Source of the DNA: Methylobacter sp.
GTDB lineage: Bacteria > Pseudomonadota > Gammaproteobacteria > Methylococcales > Methylomonadaceae
Assembly (NCBI GenBank): GCA_023229605.1
Contig: JALNYY010000022.1
Location: 1-40,374, forward strand
DNA: 40,374 nucleotides
Reading direction: 5' to 3'
Under the pieces are notes generated by a model. That model saw only the letters and a program-made list of their open reading frames with translations. It did no database searches and was not told the DNA's origin. Both the position numbers and the translations under genes were made by a program. This document shows positions 8,829-17,395 of the stretch, in pieces (position 1 is the first letter of the stretch; the number at the start of each line of letters is the position of its first letter).

Positions 8829-9566
8829 GTGGCATCGTGTTATGTGGGCACCAGCGGCTGGAGCTATCAACACTGGCAAGCGTGTTTTTACACCGGCGTC
8901 GCGCGCAAAGACTGGCTGAAATTCTACGCAGAACGCTTTTCTGCGGTGGAAGTGAACGGCACTTTTTATCGGCTGCAAAGCCCCTCCACGTTTAAAAAAT
9001 GGTTCGACGAAACCCCGCCGACATTCAGGTTCGCATTAAAAGCCAATCGCTACTTGACGCATAACAAGAAGCTGCTAGCACCCCAACCGTCGGTACTGAT
9101 TGAGAAAAACCATGCCATAGCGCTTGGGGAAAAACTGACCGTGGTATTGTGGCAATTGCCCAGCTTGTTGAAAAAGGATGTGCCCCGGCTGCAGGGATTT
9201 ATCGACGCCTTGCAGCAATGGCCGGAAGTTCGCCACAGCATTGAATTCAGGCACGCGTCCTGGTTTGACGATGAAACGGTGGACAGTCTGGCTCAAGCCG
9301 GTATCGCCGTTTGCCTGTCGGATGCCGAAACTTGGCCGATGTGGGATCGCGTCACCTCAAACCTGGTTTATATCCGCCTGCATGGACATGCGCGGACTTA
9401 CGCCTCTTCCTACAGTGGCCCCGAACTGGCCTATTGGGCCGAGCGCATTGCACTATGGATTAGGCAGGGTAGGGACGTGCATGTCTATTTCGACAATGAC
9501 GCCGAATGCGCCGCGCCTTTTAATGCCTTGGCCTTGCAGCAGATGCTGGCGAAGCATGACACCTGA
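8829..9566 (+). CDS. DUF72 (YecE-like) family protein
   Basis: The 245-residue protein belongs to the DUF72 family, which adopts a TIM-barrel-like fold and has no established reaction. Family hallmarks seen are the N-terminal YVGTSGWSYQHW, the AVEVNGTFYRL segment, FRFALKANRYLTH, and the C-terminal VYFDNDAECAAPFNAL. It starts with GTG 4 bases after the rtcB stop, so it is very likely translated from the rtcB message. Length is typical (about 240–280). Confidence 0.88.
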   Translation: MASCYVGTSGWSYQHWQACFYTGVARKDWLKFYAERFSAVEVNGTFYRLQSPSTFKKWFDETPPTFRFALKANRYLTHNKKLLAPQPSVLIEKNHAIALGEKLTVVLWQLPSLLKKDVPRLQGFIDALQQWPEVRHSIEFRHASWFDDETVDSLAQAGIAVCLSDAETWPMWDRVTSNLVYIRLHGHARTYASSYSGPELAYWAERIALWIRQGRDVHVYFDNDAECAAPFNALALQQMLAKHDT

Positions 9567-9734
9567 CAGCCAAAATATGCTTTTCATTGCCCTATTGATT
9601 TATACTTCATTCGATACTGTTGGCGCAATTACCCTCTAAGGCCGCGAATCACGACACCGTTGCTGCAGAACAATATCGATGTTCAGCTAAAACGCTATTT
9701 TTCCACGTATACTCAAGCCTGATCGGAGGCATTT

Positions 9735-10070
9735 ATGCTCGCGTTCCTCGTACACCTGATTTTGAGCGCAGCCTTGTTGCTGCTCGTTGCCAACCTCGTC
9801 CGCGGCGTTCAGGTGCGTGGCTGGGGTTCCGCGCTTATCGGTGCTCTTGTTCTCGGTTTCGTAAATGCCGTTGTGCGGCCGCTGATGGTTCTGCTCACGT
9901 TGCCCCTGACGATTGTTACCTTTGGGCTCTTTCTGCTGGTGGTCAACGCGTTGATGCTTTGGTTGGTGGCGGCACTCGTTCCAGGTATCCGCGTTCAGAG
10001 TTTTGGCTCCGCATTGCTGGGAAGCCTGGTGCTCACGTTGCTCAATCTTGCGGTTGAGATCCTCCTATAG
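9735..10070 (+). CDS. Four-helix membrane protein of the phage holin 4_2 / YvlD family
   Basis: The 111-residue protein is almost entirely hydrophobic, with four predicted membrane helices and the family pattern of G-rich turns: VRGVQVRGWGSALIGALVLG, then NAVVRPLMVLLTLPLT, then a near-repeat VPGIRVQSFGSALLGSLVL. This matches the small integral-membrane family PF04020, named after phage holins but common in chromosomes with unknown function. A GGAGG ribosome site lies just before the ATG. It stands alone, with no lysis genes nearby, so a lysis role is unlikely. Confidence 0.85.
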   Translation: MLAFLVHLILSAALLLLVANLVRGVQVRGWGSALIGALVLGFVNAVVRPLMVLLTLPLTIVTFGLFLLVVNALMLWLVAALVPGIRVQSFGSALLGSLVLTLLNLAVEILL

Positions 10071-10600
10071 TAAGGATAGTTAAGGCCAAAAGCAGGTGCT
10101 TTAGGTGGCGCAAATAACACCTAATCGTCGGCACACGCTATGCAATCCATGACAAAATTGAAACCCGAAACTTGAGTAACCCGTTTAAAGATAGTTCTAT
10201 CCCGAACACTACCCACGATTGTCGCAGTGATGCTGCATGCAGACCGGAAAGTATTAGCAGAATTTACGACCGATATGGATAAAGCTTCGGTTGTCCGCTT
10301 GTGACGATTAAATTTAGTGTTTTACGTTCAGAATAAAAAATTCTGAATGTCGGTAGTCGGCCAAAAGCGGTCTATCAACAATTTCTATTGAAGGTCTGAT
10401 GAAAGTTTGAAAACAGTCATTCAACGTGCCGCTAACCTGCGCAACATCAGGAGCGTCTGGTATGTGCATTTGACACTTTATCCTAGAAAACGGCGTTTAA
10501 ATTTTGCCGCTTTTATAAAAAAAGAGCGTGTAAATTTTCCAGCAGTTAATCTCTATCATGTTGATATTATTACACATGTAAATTTTATTAGTAGAGGCTT
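10071..10600. other. Long non-coding stretch before the intron fragment
   Basis: No convincing gene is visible here. The one notable structure is a hairpin at 10324–10350: ACGTTCAGAAT pairs with ATTCTGAATGT across AAAAA, 10 of 11 bases plus one G·U, without a following T run. The bases upstream of the intron fragment show no recognisable reverse transcriptase or intron domain I. Confidence 0.5.
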
Positions 10601-10675
10601 GAGCCGTGTGCGGGGAAACTTGCATGCACGGTTCTTAGGGGAGGCCAAGGCAGTAATGCCTTGGCCTTACCCGAC
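10601..10675 (+). mobile_element. 3'-terminal fragment of a group II intron (domains V and VI)
   Basis: Bases 10601–10634 form a textbook 34-nt domain V: a 9-bp lower stem starting GAGCCGTGTG, a 2-base bulge, a 5-bp upper stem and a GAAA loop, with the catalytic AGC triad at domain positions 2–4. Domain VI follows: GGG of 10639–10641 pairs with CCC of 10670–10672, and the 10-bp stem GGCCAAGGCA/TGCCTTGGCC is capped by GTAA. An unpaired A at 10669 sits at the expected branch position, and the predicted intron end is GAC at 10675. No reverse transcriptase gene or 5' intron end was found, so this is a remnant. Confidence 0.85.
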
Positions 10676-10751
10676 CGTTTTCCATACGTTGGCGGCTATG
10701 TTCTACCTCTTCTGAAATTGATTCCTGTCTTGAGATAGCAAGATCTCCAAT

Positions 10752-10982
10752 TTATGAGCCGTATCGGTCTATTTCGTCTGGAAAGTCATCCCGGTTTCGC
10801 TCACGCTCTAGCTGTTCTTTTTCTTTGGTGCACTGAGTAACATCGCCGCCCATGCGCGTCAGGCAATCTTTATAGTTTTTTTCGAAACTGGCTAAAGTAT
10901 CATTTGAGCGAGTGCTTTTCACAGTGGATGCACAACCTGAAACAATAAAGGAAGCAATTACAATGTATATGAACCTGTTCAT
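10752..10982 (-). CDS. Small putative lipoprotein
   Basis: The 76-residue product begins with a short signal peptide and lipobox (VSGC, Cys17), so it is probably lipid-anchored after export. The mature part is short, charged and carries two further cysteines (about residues 40 and 51) that could form a disulfide. A good ribosome site (GGAGAGGTG) precedes the ATG. It is not recognised as a named family, and no partner gene is adjacent on the same strand. Confidence 0.6.
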   Translation of the reverse strand: MNRFIYIVIASFIVSGCASTVKSTRSNDTLASFEKNYKDCLTRMGGDVTQCTKEKEQLERERNRDDFPDEIDRYGS

Positions 10983-11700
10983 AATAACACCTCTCCAATT
11001 TATGATAAATGCATGATTAGCCAGTCAAATCTTTCGGAAAAGATGTTGCCTAGCTGTTTTTCTTTGCCTGCTTGATGAACTATACCAGACTGTCGTTAAT
11101 ATTGGAGCCGAACAGCAGCTATGGGCCGCTGATTGCCATTCATAGTAAAAAACGCACCACCAATTCAAGCTTTGAGAAACTCTAACACTTCAAACTAAAA
11201 TAACAATACGCATAAATAACTATAATCAGAATCGACTGACTGATTTCAGCGAGTATGCTGCCATATTGGAAATATGGATTAAATGTCTCCTAGGGGTCGG
11301 GTGCTGACTATAGTGACAAGCGAAAATCGGCCAGCAAGAGCCAGTCACCAATTTCTAGTGAACGCTGATTAACCTTGAAAAGTGGCCATACAAAGACCGC
11401 CAATGAATGATGGTTGTCCTCCCCATAAGAAATGGTTAAATAACGGGTGTTAGTAAAAATTGTTTTTAGGGGGGCGGTTAAAATTATTTGAATGTCAATG
11501 TGGCAAACGACCCGATACCGGAAGTTCATATTTCATTTCTAAAATAACCAATTATCGATAGGGTCAATTTTTACGCTGTTTCTGCTTATTTAATAGCGAA
11601 TTTTGTACGCTGATTCTCAGAACTGGGATAATGGCTCTTCGAATGGCACACGCTGTAATTTTCATGTGCGCCAAACCCCGAATAAACTTGGAGAATAAAC
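10983..11700. other. Non-coding stretch of about 700 bases
   Basis: No gene with a credible start, ribosome site or family match is seen. The last bases carry the GGAGA ribosome site (from 11690) of the next gene. Elsewhere there are only short degenerate palindromes. Confidence 0.5.
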
Positions 11701-12165
11701 ATGAAACTAAGTGGTAATAAATTCATTTATGTAAGCACACGCCTCATTACATCAGCGGCTCTGGCCGCCACTCTGGCTTTTTCGTCGGGGGTAGCTCTCG
11801 CCACCGATAAAGATGTTCACGAAGATCGCGCCGAATTGCGCATCAAGGATATGCATGCCAAGTTAAAGATCACGTCGGCGCAGGAAGAACAGTGGGCCAA
11901 GGTCGCCCAGGAAATGCTCGACGATGCAAAAACCATGGATGCCCTTACTCAAACAAGAGTCGATCATGCCAAGGACATGACTGCTATCGACGACCTTAAA
12001 TCCTATGGCGAGATTGCCGATGCCCACGCGAACGGAATCAAGAAATTGATCCCGGTTTTTGCCGACCTCTATGCCAGCATGTCGGACGCGCAAAAAAAGG
12101 AAGCTGATAACTTCTTCCGCGATGGCGGCCACAAGCATGGTCACAAGAAGTCTGTTGGTAAATGA
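11701..12165 (+). CDS. Spy/CpxP-like periplasmic protein (LTXXQ family)
   Basis: The 154-residue product has a signal peptide (cleavage near ALA, about residue 34), then an all-helical mature domain. It has the LTxxQ-like pattern LKITSAQEEQWAKVAQEM and a second helix-turn MSDAQKKEADNFF. The C-terminus is rich in His, Gly and Lys and might bind metal. Spy/CpxP-type proteins act as ATP-independent periplasmic chaperones or as sensors of envelope and metal stress; which applies here is not clear. The start is supported by GGAGA 7–10 bases upstream. The next gene, also exported, is 84 bases downstream and probably co-transcribed. Confidence 0.7.
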   Translation: MKLSGNKFIYVSTRLITSAALAATLAFSSGVALATDKDVHEDRAELRIKDMHAKLKITSAQEEQWAKVAQEMLDDAKTMDALTQTRVDHAKDMTAIDDLKSYGEIADAHANGIKKLIPVFADLYASMSDAQKKEADNFFRDGGHKHGHKKSVGK

Positions 12166-12249
12166 TTACAAGCACGGTTATGCCTGTATCAGGCAATTCC
12201 AGCCTGAGGTTCGTAATCGCATCAAGCATTCCAGAAAAGGAAGGTTACT

Positions 12250-12579
12250 ATGAAAACGTTAATACAGAAAACTAAGTACTTTAGCTTAAGCAGTAGCAAG
12301 GGATTGATTACACTCATTTTTGCTTCGGTAATAAGCGTTTTATCTATATCCATAGCGCTCGCTGATCATGACAACGGACATGGGCGGCGGGGCAACTGGG
12401 GCGACGATGACGGCCGTCAGGAATGGCGTGGCGATCACGATGGCTATGGTAGGTTCAGACCTGGATATCCGCAACCCTATAACTACGCGCAACCTGTCTA
12501 CGTTCCGCCGCCAGTATACTATCCACCACAGCAATCGCCCGGCATCAGTTTGTTTTTTCCGCTTAATCTTCGTCGGTAG
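12250..12579 (+). CDS. Secreted proline/tyrosine-rich small protein
   Basis: The 109-residue product has an AAGGAAGG ribosome site, an N-terminal signal segment ending near ALA (about residue 38) and a low-complexity mature region. That region is first Asp/Gly/His/Arg-rich (DHDNGHGRRG) and then Pro/Tyr-rich (YVPPPVYYPPQQ), ending in a short hydrophobic stretch SLFFPL. Such small exported proteins often accompany Spy-like proteins in environmental proteobacteria, but no function is known to me. Confidence 0.6.
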   Translation: MKTLIQKTKYFSLSSSKGLITLIFASVISVLSISIALADHDNGHGRRGNWGDDDGRQEWRGDHDGYGRFRPGYPQPYNYAQPVYVPPPVYYPPQQSPGISLFFPLNLRR

Positions 12580-12628
12580 ATACTGTCTTAAGCGGGTTTA
12601 TGCAAGGGCTAAAGGCAGGTTAACAAAG

Positions 12629-12658
12629 GAAGCTCACCAATCTCGGACGGTGGGCTTC
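12629..12658 (+). terminator. Terminator-like hairpin after the exported-protein pair
   Basis: GAAGCTCACC (12629–12638) pairs with GGTGGGCTTC (12649–12658) over 10 bases with one G·U. No T run follows, so its role as an intrinsic terminator is uncertain. Confidence 0.35.
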
Positions 12659-12839
12659 GTACCATTGGCGTAGATTGAGCGAAAGAAACATTCCTCCGGT
12701 TAATTAACCTCTTAACCGTCACAATTTTGATTTCCAATGTAAAGCTTTTACTACCTATGTAATCTCAGATTGAGATTGTCAAATATCTAAAAAATTCTGG
12801 TTGATTCACTTTCACTTACATAACTATTAAGGATTTTCC

Positions 12840-14081
12840 ATGTCCATGCAGCGTAATGTTATTGAACGCATCCTCATCTTCAACCAAGGGCGAGATCCCG
12901 ATCGGCTAATACTCAAATACTGTGCGATGCGCGCTGACGCCTTTGCTTTTCTGCGCGGTACATGCCACCTGTTCTATCAAGACTGGCCTGCTAATTCGCC
13001 ACTCGATGACGCCCCTTCCGCCTGGATTTGCGGCGACCTGCATCTGGAAAACTTTGGTAGCTTCAAGGGTGAAAACCGACTGACCTATTTCGATATCAAC
13101 GATTTCGACGAAGCTGTGCTTGCTCCCGCCACTTGGGAACTTGCGCGTTTTCTCACCAGTGTGCTGGTGGGGGCAAAAACTCTAGAAGTTAATAACTCCG
13201 AGGCGATTGCCTTGTGCCACTGTTTTCTCGACAGCTACACAGCGGCGCTGCAAGACGGCAAGGCCAGATGGCTGGAGCGTGCTACGGCAAAAGGCATGAT
13301 CAAGAATTTGCTTTCCAATCTCAGAAAACGTAGCCGGCCTGAATTTCTCGACAGCCGCACCAAATTCAAAGGCAACAAGCGCATACTGCATCTGGATGGT
13401 AAGCGGGCCTTGCCGGCTGAGGATGCGGACTACAAAAAAGTCACCTTGTTTATGGCAGAGTTTGCTGCACTTCAGCCTAATCCGAAATTTTTTAAAGTGC
13501 TTGATGTGGCTCGTCGTATCGCTGGAACAGGCAGCCTGGGTACGGAACGTTATATAATTCTGGTTGAGGGTTTAGGTTCCCCGGCAGGAAACTACTTACT
13601 TGACCTGAAGCACGAACCGGGTTCCGCACTGGCACCTTATTTGACACTACCTCAACCGGAATGGGAAACCGAGGCTGAACGTGTCGTCAATATTCAGCGC
13701 CGAGTACAAGCGATTTCGCCCGCTTTCCTAAACGCCGTGCAGATAGGTGAGCGTTCTTATGTGATGCGCGAACTCTTGCCGGACTCAGACCGTCTCCAAC
13801 TTGAATTGTGGAATGGTAAGCTACGCCGACTAGAAAATGTGATGCATGCCATGGGCAAGGTGATGGCATGGGATCATTTACGTAGCGGTGGCCGCCAGGG
13901 TTCGGCGATTGCTGATGAATGGATTTCATTTGCCGCTCGTAGCGACTGGCGCAGCCCGTTGCTGGAATATGCGGATGGTTACGCCCTGCAGGTAGTAACC
14001 GATTGGAATGAATTTTGTGAGTCCCCTCTAATTTTTGATCCTTTAGACGGGAGCGTCAATAAATCAGTTGTGTCATCGTAG
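12840..14081 (+). CDS. DUF2252 family protein (kinase-like fold)
   Basis: The 413-residue protein matches DUF2252: the N-terminal MRADAFAFLRG segment, then CGDLHLENFG (residues 64–73) and FDINDFDEAVLAP (84–96). It later has RIAGTGSLGTERYIILVEG and a C-terminal part with MAWDHLRSGGRQG. The GDxHxxN and D-x-N-D-F-D motifs resemble the catalytic and metal-binding loops of aminoglycoside-phosphotransferase-like kinases, but no substrate is known. ATG 12840 has AAGGA 8–12 bases upstream; ATG 12846 is an alternative. Length is typical for the family. It stands alone. Confidence 0.85.
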   Translation: MSMQRNVIERILIFNQGRDPDRLILKYCAMRADAFAFLRGTCHLFYQDWPANSPLDDAPSAWICGDLHLENFGSFKGENRLTYFDINDFDEAVLAPATWELARFLTSVLVGAKTLEVNNSEAIALCHCFLDSYTAALQDGKARWLERATAKGMIKNLLSNLRKRSRPEFLDSRTKFKGNKRILHLDGKRALPAEDADYKKVTLFMAEFAALQPNPKFFKVLDVARRIAGTGSLGTERYIILVEGLGSPAGNYLLDLKHEPGSALAPYLTLPQPEWETEAERVVNIQRRVQAISPAFLNAVQIGERSYVMRELLPDSDRLQLELWNGKLRRLENVMHAMGKVMAWDHLRSGGRQGSAIADEWISFAARSDWRSPLLEYADGYALQVVTDWNEFCESPLIFDPLDGSVNKSVVSS

Positions 14082-14180
14082 AAAAGCGACCATCGCAACC
14101 GGATAGGTTTCTTATCGCCCAGTCTTTAGTCAGCCAACAATGTTCATTCATCGGGTGCTGGGGGTAAATATACCGTTTGC

Positions 14181-14260
14181 ACGTCAAAATTTGGTTCTTG
14201 AATCTCCTCACCCCAGCCCTCTCCAGCAGGAGAGGGAGCAAAGGTGCCGAATTTTGATGT
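14181..14260. repeat. Nested palindromic intergenic repeat
   Basis: Arms ACGTCAAAATTTGG (14181–14194) and CCGAATTTTGATGT (14247–14260) are inverted copies with two mismatches. Between them lies a second palindromic unit of the widespread CTCACCCCAGCCCTCTCC...GGAGAGGG type. Confidence 0.5.
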
Positions 14261-14331
14261 ACGATGAGTATAAACAAAACCGGCATGCAACTTGATCAGA
14301 TATAGTGACTAGGTACGACAGTGAGCGTTAT

Positions 14332-14363
14332 TTACTATTGATAACGGATTTTATCAATAGTAA
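14332..14363. repeat. Perfect 13-bp hairpin upstream of the omptin gene
   Basis: TTACTATTGATAA (14332–14344) and TTATCAATAGTAA (14351–14363) are exact inverted copies around CGGATT. The position, about 220 bases before the omptin start, would suit a regulator site or a transcript hairpin. No T run follows. Confidence 0.5.
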
Positions 14364-14579
14364 TGGCCGTACCAGTTGGTTTGCTAGAATCGACTATCCG
14401 CTTTCCATGGATATGCTGTCGTTCGGAAACCTGATTTGACTGGCTATTCCGGGTCGATTGCAGTCAGCATCCTATTTTGTTGTAACTGGATTTTAAAAAT
14501 GTCAGATCAAATGCGGTATCGGTTTGTCGGGTTACACGCTACGCTTGGCATACCGCATTGGAAGAAGAGGGCATCCGCC

Positions 14580-15554
14580 ATGAACCGTTTGAACCATCTA
14601 CCGGCAGTCTTAATCCTGTTTACCGCTGTTTCGGCGAGCCGGGCTTTCGGCGCGGATTCGGGCGATTCCCCGGTCAATCCCTGGTCGGTCGACCTGCGGG
14701 CCAGGAACTATTTTAGCAGCCACACCTCCTACGAATTCGGCAACCCTTTTCCTCCTTACCAGGAGCCCCTGAGCCGCCTGGAGTTTCCGATCGATTCGTG
14801 GTGGGCCGGCGTCGAGGTGAAGCGGAGCTTTTCGAGGGTTTCGGTCGGCCTTGAGGCTATGCGGAACATCTCGAGGGACGTCGACGGCCAATTCAAGGAT
14901 TCGGATTGGGATGACGAGGCCAGGCCGGGGGTTAAGACGATTTATTCCGAATCGAGTTTACGTATGGATCCCAGCTACATGTTCCGGGGCGACGTGGACT
15001 TGAAGATTTCGGATTGGGTGGGATTGCCTTCAGGATTCGATCTGCGGCCGGTCGTGGGGTTCCGTTGGCAGCGCTTCTCATTTGTCAGCCATGACGGCCT
15101 TCAGGTTTACCCTGCGCCGGGGGACACCACGCCACCGACACCGCTGCCCGGCGACGGGATCCGCTTCGAGCAAATCTATCGGCAAGCCTTCCTGGGGGTC
15201 AGAACGGCCTACGAATGGGAGAATCCGCGCTACGTTTCGAGACTGGGGGTGCGGATGCAGCTGGACTGGGCCTATGTGACGGGGGACAATGTAGACCAAC
15301 ACCTGCTCAGGGCCGGTGAACGCTTTACCTATGACAAGACGCGGGGCGACAGCTGGCACGCCTCCCTCGGCCTGGATGTCGGTCTGACGCGGCAGCTTAG
15401 CGCAAATCTCGATATGGACTACATGAAGCTGGATACGACCGGTTCCCACCGCCTGGTGAACAGCGCGTTCGGCCAGGATTTTAGCTTCACTAACGGAGTC
15501 AATGTCTGGTCGGAGCAGGTAAGCCTCACGATGGGCCTTAAGTACGCCTTCTAA
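14580..15554 (+). CDS. Omptin-family outer-membrane protease
   Basis: The 324-residue product has a signal peptide (cleavage near FGA, residue 25) and alternating beta-strand character ending in the aromatic C-terminus GLKYAF. It aligns by eye along the E. coli OmpT pattern. The first catalytic pair is in KDSDWDD (D107, D109; OmpT has DQDWMD). The second is in GDNVDQHLL (D239, H241; OmpT has SDNDEHY). Family context ESSLRMD and QRFSF is also present. All four catalytic residues are therefore kept, so an active surface endopeptidase is likely; substrate preference cannot be read. ATG 14580 is chosen because the signal peptide begins there. Confidence 0.82.
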   Translation: MNRLNHLPAVLILFTAVSASRAFGADSGDSPVNPWSVDLRARNYFSSHTSYEFGNPFPPYQEPLSRLEFPIDSWWAGVEVKRSFSRVSVGLEAMRNISRDVDGQFKDSDWDDEARPGVKTIYSESSLRMDPSYMFRGDVDLKISDWVGLPSGFDLRPVVGFRWQRFSFVSHDGLQVYPAPGDTTPPTPLPGDGIRFEQIYRQAFLGVRTAYEWENPRYVSRLGVRMQLDWAYVTGDNVDQHLLRAGERFTYDKTRGDSWHASLGLDVGLTRQLSANLDMDYMKLDTTGSHRLVNSAFGQDFSFTNGVNVWSEQVSLTMGLKYAF

Positions 15555-15580
15555 AGGCGGGACTGATAACCTGTGAAAAA

Positions 15581-15623
15581 CGGGGACGTAGCCCGGTTGC
15601 GCGACCAAATGGTTGCGTCCCCG
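15581..15623. terminator. Hairpin between convergent omptin and ubiB genes
   Basis: CGGGGACG (15581–15588) and CGTCCCCG (15616–15623) form an 8-bp GC-rich stem. A second small hairpin, CTCTCC/GGAGAG, follows immediately. T runs are absent, so it may be a repeat rather than an intrinsic terminator. Confidence 0.4.
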
Positions 15624-15702
15624 ACCGCTCTCCAGCGGAGAGTGGATAGCAACCCGGTAGGCGTTTTTGCCAAATCAGGCAACTGAAAGACTATTTTTAC
15701 AG

Positions 15703-17379
15703 TCATTGCCCGCTTTTCCAAATGGAAAGCAGCAACCAGATCCCGCCGATAGTGGCAAACGAATATCCCAAAAGTCCGAATGCAGGTAAGCCGAACAGCT
15801 CCGGTCCGCCTTTTACGGTCATGATAATGGAAGAGCCGATAATCAGAGCGGCGGTCACTATGCCCATGGTTAACCGGCTGATGGCATTATCGATATGATT
15901 GACATACTGGTCGAGACGCCTGACGGTAATATCGACCTGAATGGCTCCTTTTCTGGAGGCGCGCAACAGTTTGCGCAGGTCTTTCGGCAGGCTGGATAAA
16001 AGATCGGCGACGCTGACCAGGTTGCGCCACCCCCGCCTGGCAAGAGCCTCGGGCCTGTAACGCTCCATCATGACTTTCTGGACGTAGGGCGCAGAAAAAG
16101 CCAGCGTATTAAAATCCGGGTTAAGTTGCCTGCCGAGACCGTCCAAAGTGATATAAGCTTTGACTAGCAAGGCGAGATCGGCAGGCAACATCAGCTTGTG
16201 ATCCCTTAACAATGCCATCAGGTCGCTCATCATCGCGGTAAGGCTCAAATCCTTCAGAGCCAGCGAGCTATACTGATCGACAAAGGCTTCTATTTCAATG
16301 GTAAGCACTTGCTCATCGGTATAAATATTGTCCGACCAGTCTTCAAGTATTTCGGCCACTTTGACCGGCAGGTGATTGGTCATGCCGTACAACAGGCTGA
16401 CAACCTGTTCCCTGCGCTCTTCAGTCAGACGCCCGACCATGCCGAAGTCGATAAATGCCAGTCTGTTATCCGGCAGGTAAAACACATTCCCGGCATGCGG
16501 GTCGGCATGAAAAAAACCGTCCTCGATGATCATCTTGATGACAGCCCGAGTGCCGCGATCAGCCAGCAGCTTCCTATCCAGTCCCGCTTCGTCTACTGCC
16601 GCCAGATCCCTGCCTTGGATGCCTTGGATATACTCCTGGACATTGAGCCGCTCGCCGGTCCACTGCCAATATACGATAGGAATCGTGATATTGGGGTCGC
16701 CGGCCAAATTGGCGGCTACCCGTTCGGCGTTTCTGCACTCGGCGGCTAGATCGAGTTCCCGGCGTAAGGACTGGTTAAACTGGCGGAGGACCTCTTTCGG
16801 ATGGAACCGGCGAATCTCCGGCGATTCGGATTCGACAATATCAACAATGCGATATAAAAGGCGCAAATCGGCCTCAATGATTTTGCGCAGGCCGGGTCTG
16901 CGGATTTTTAAAATAACCGGCGTCCCGTCCTTGAGTACGGCTTTGTGAACCTGGGCAATCGAAGCCGCTGCGAGAGCTTGTCTTTCGACGCTTAAAAAAA
17001 TGTCATCAATACTGCCGCCAAGATCTTCTTCGAGCTGGGGTAACAACTCTTCAAACGGGATGGGAGGCGCTTGATCCTGAAGTTTTTCAAACTCGGCAAT
17101 ATATTGAGGCGGGAACAAATCGACGCGGGTCGCAAGGATTTGCCCTAATTTGATGAAAGTAGGCCCCAGGTCTTCCAGTACGCGGCGCACGCGCTGAGGC
17201 GTGTCGAGTATTACATAGCCTTCCACATGCTGCCAATGCAGCACTCTGCCTGCGCGCTCCAAAGCTTTGCCTACTCCCAGGCTGCGGACAAAGCTGCCGA
17301 ATCCATAGCGGATCAATACGGTTGCAATATCCTGAATCCTGCCCAGATCCCTGGCCGCGTTTAACATTTCCCACAACAT
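15703..17379 (-). CDS. ubiB: UbiB-family atypical kinase, ubiquinone biosynthesis
   Basis: The 558-residue membrane-anchored protein belongs to the ABC1/ADCK/UbiB family needed for ubiquinone synthesis; its ATPase activity is thought to help handle lipid-soluble intermediates. The sequence shows the family-specific KLGQ (residues 77–80) within TFIKLGQILATR, the Ala-rich nucleotide loop AAAS (137–140), the invariant lysine in VILKIRRPG, HADPHAGN (291–298) and DFG (311–313). Two C-terminal membrane helices follow (about 505–555). No ubiE or ubiJ lies next to it. It starts 16 bases after the upstream helical-protein gene and is probably co-transcribed with it. A strong ribosome site is not obvious. 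Confidence 0.92.
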   Translation of the reverse strand: MLWEMLNAARDLGRIQDIATVLIRYGFGSFVRSLGVGKALERAGRVLHWQHVEGYVILDTPQRVRRVLEDLGPTFIKLGQILATRVDLFPPQYIAEFEKLQDQAPPIPFEELLPQLEEDLGGSIDDIFLSVERQALAAASIAQVHKAVLKDGTPVILKIRRPGLRKIIEADLRLLYRIVDIVESESPEIRRFHPKEVLRQFNQSLRRELDLAAECRNAERVAANLAGDPNITIPIVYWQWTGERLNVQEYIQGIQGRDLAAVDEAGLDRKLLADRGTRAVIKMIIEDGFFHADPHAGNVFYLPDNRLAFIDFGMVGRLTEERREQVVSLLYGMTNHLPVKVAEILEDWSDNIYTDEQVLTIEIEAFVDQYSSLALKDLSLTAMMSDLMALLRDHKLMLPADLALLVKAYITLDGLGRQLNPDFNTLAFSAPYVQKVMMERYRPEALARRGWRNLVSVADLLSSLPKDLRKLLRASRKGAIQVDITVRRLDQYVNHIDNAISRLTMGIVTAALIIGSSIIMTVKGGPELFGLPAFGLLGYSFATIGGIWLLLSIWKSGQ

Positions 17380-17395
17380 GTTGCGCTGCCGAACC

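Larger units (their letters stand above)
14082..14579. other. Non-coding stretch with two inverted repeats
   Basis: The stretch between the DUF2252 and omptin genes contains two palindromic structures, listed separately. The frame of the omptin gene is open from 14436, but residues encoded there look non-coding and the signal peptide starts only at 14580. Confidence 0.5.

Noticed and set aside
9735..10070. Holin-like gene as evidence for a prophage
   Set aside because: The family is common in chromosomes, and no phage structural, lysis or integrase genes are nearby.
10407..10715. Plus-strand open frame of 102 codons
   Set aside because: It runs through group II intron domains V and VI and has no ribosome site or family resemblance; the RNA structure explains the sequence better.
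11308..11529. Minus-strand open frame of 73 codons
   Set aside because: No signal peptide, family match or good ribosome site; composition looks non-coding.
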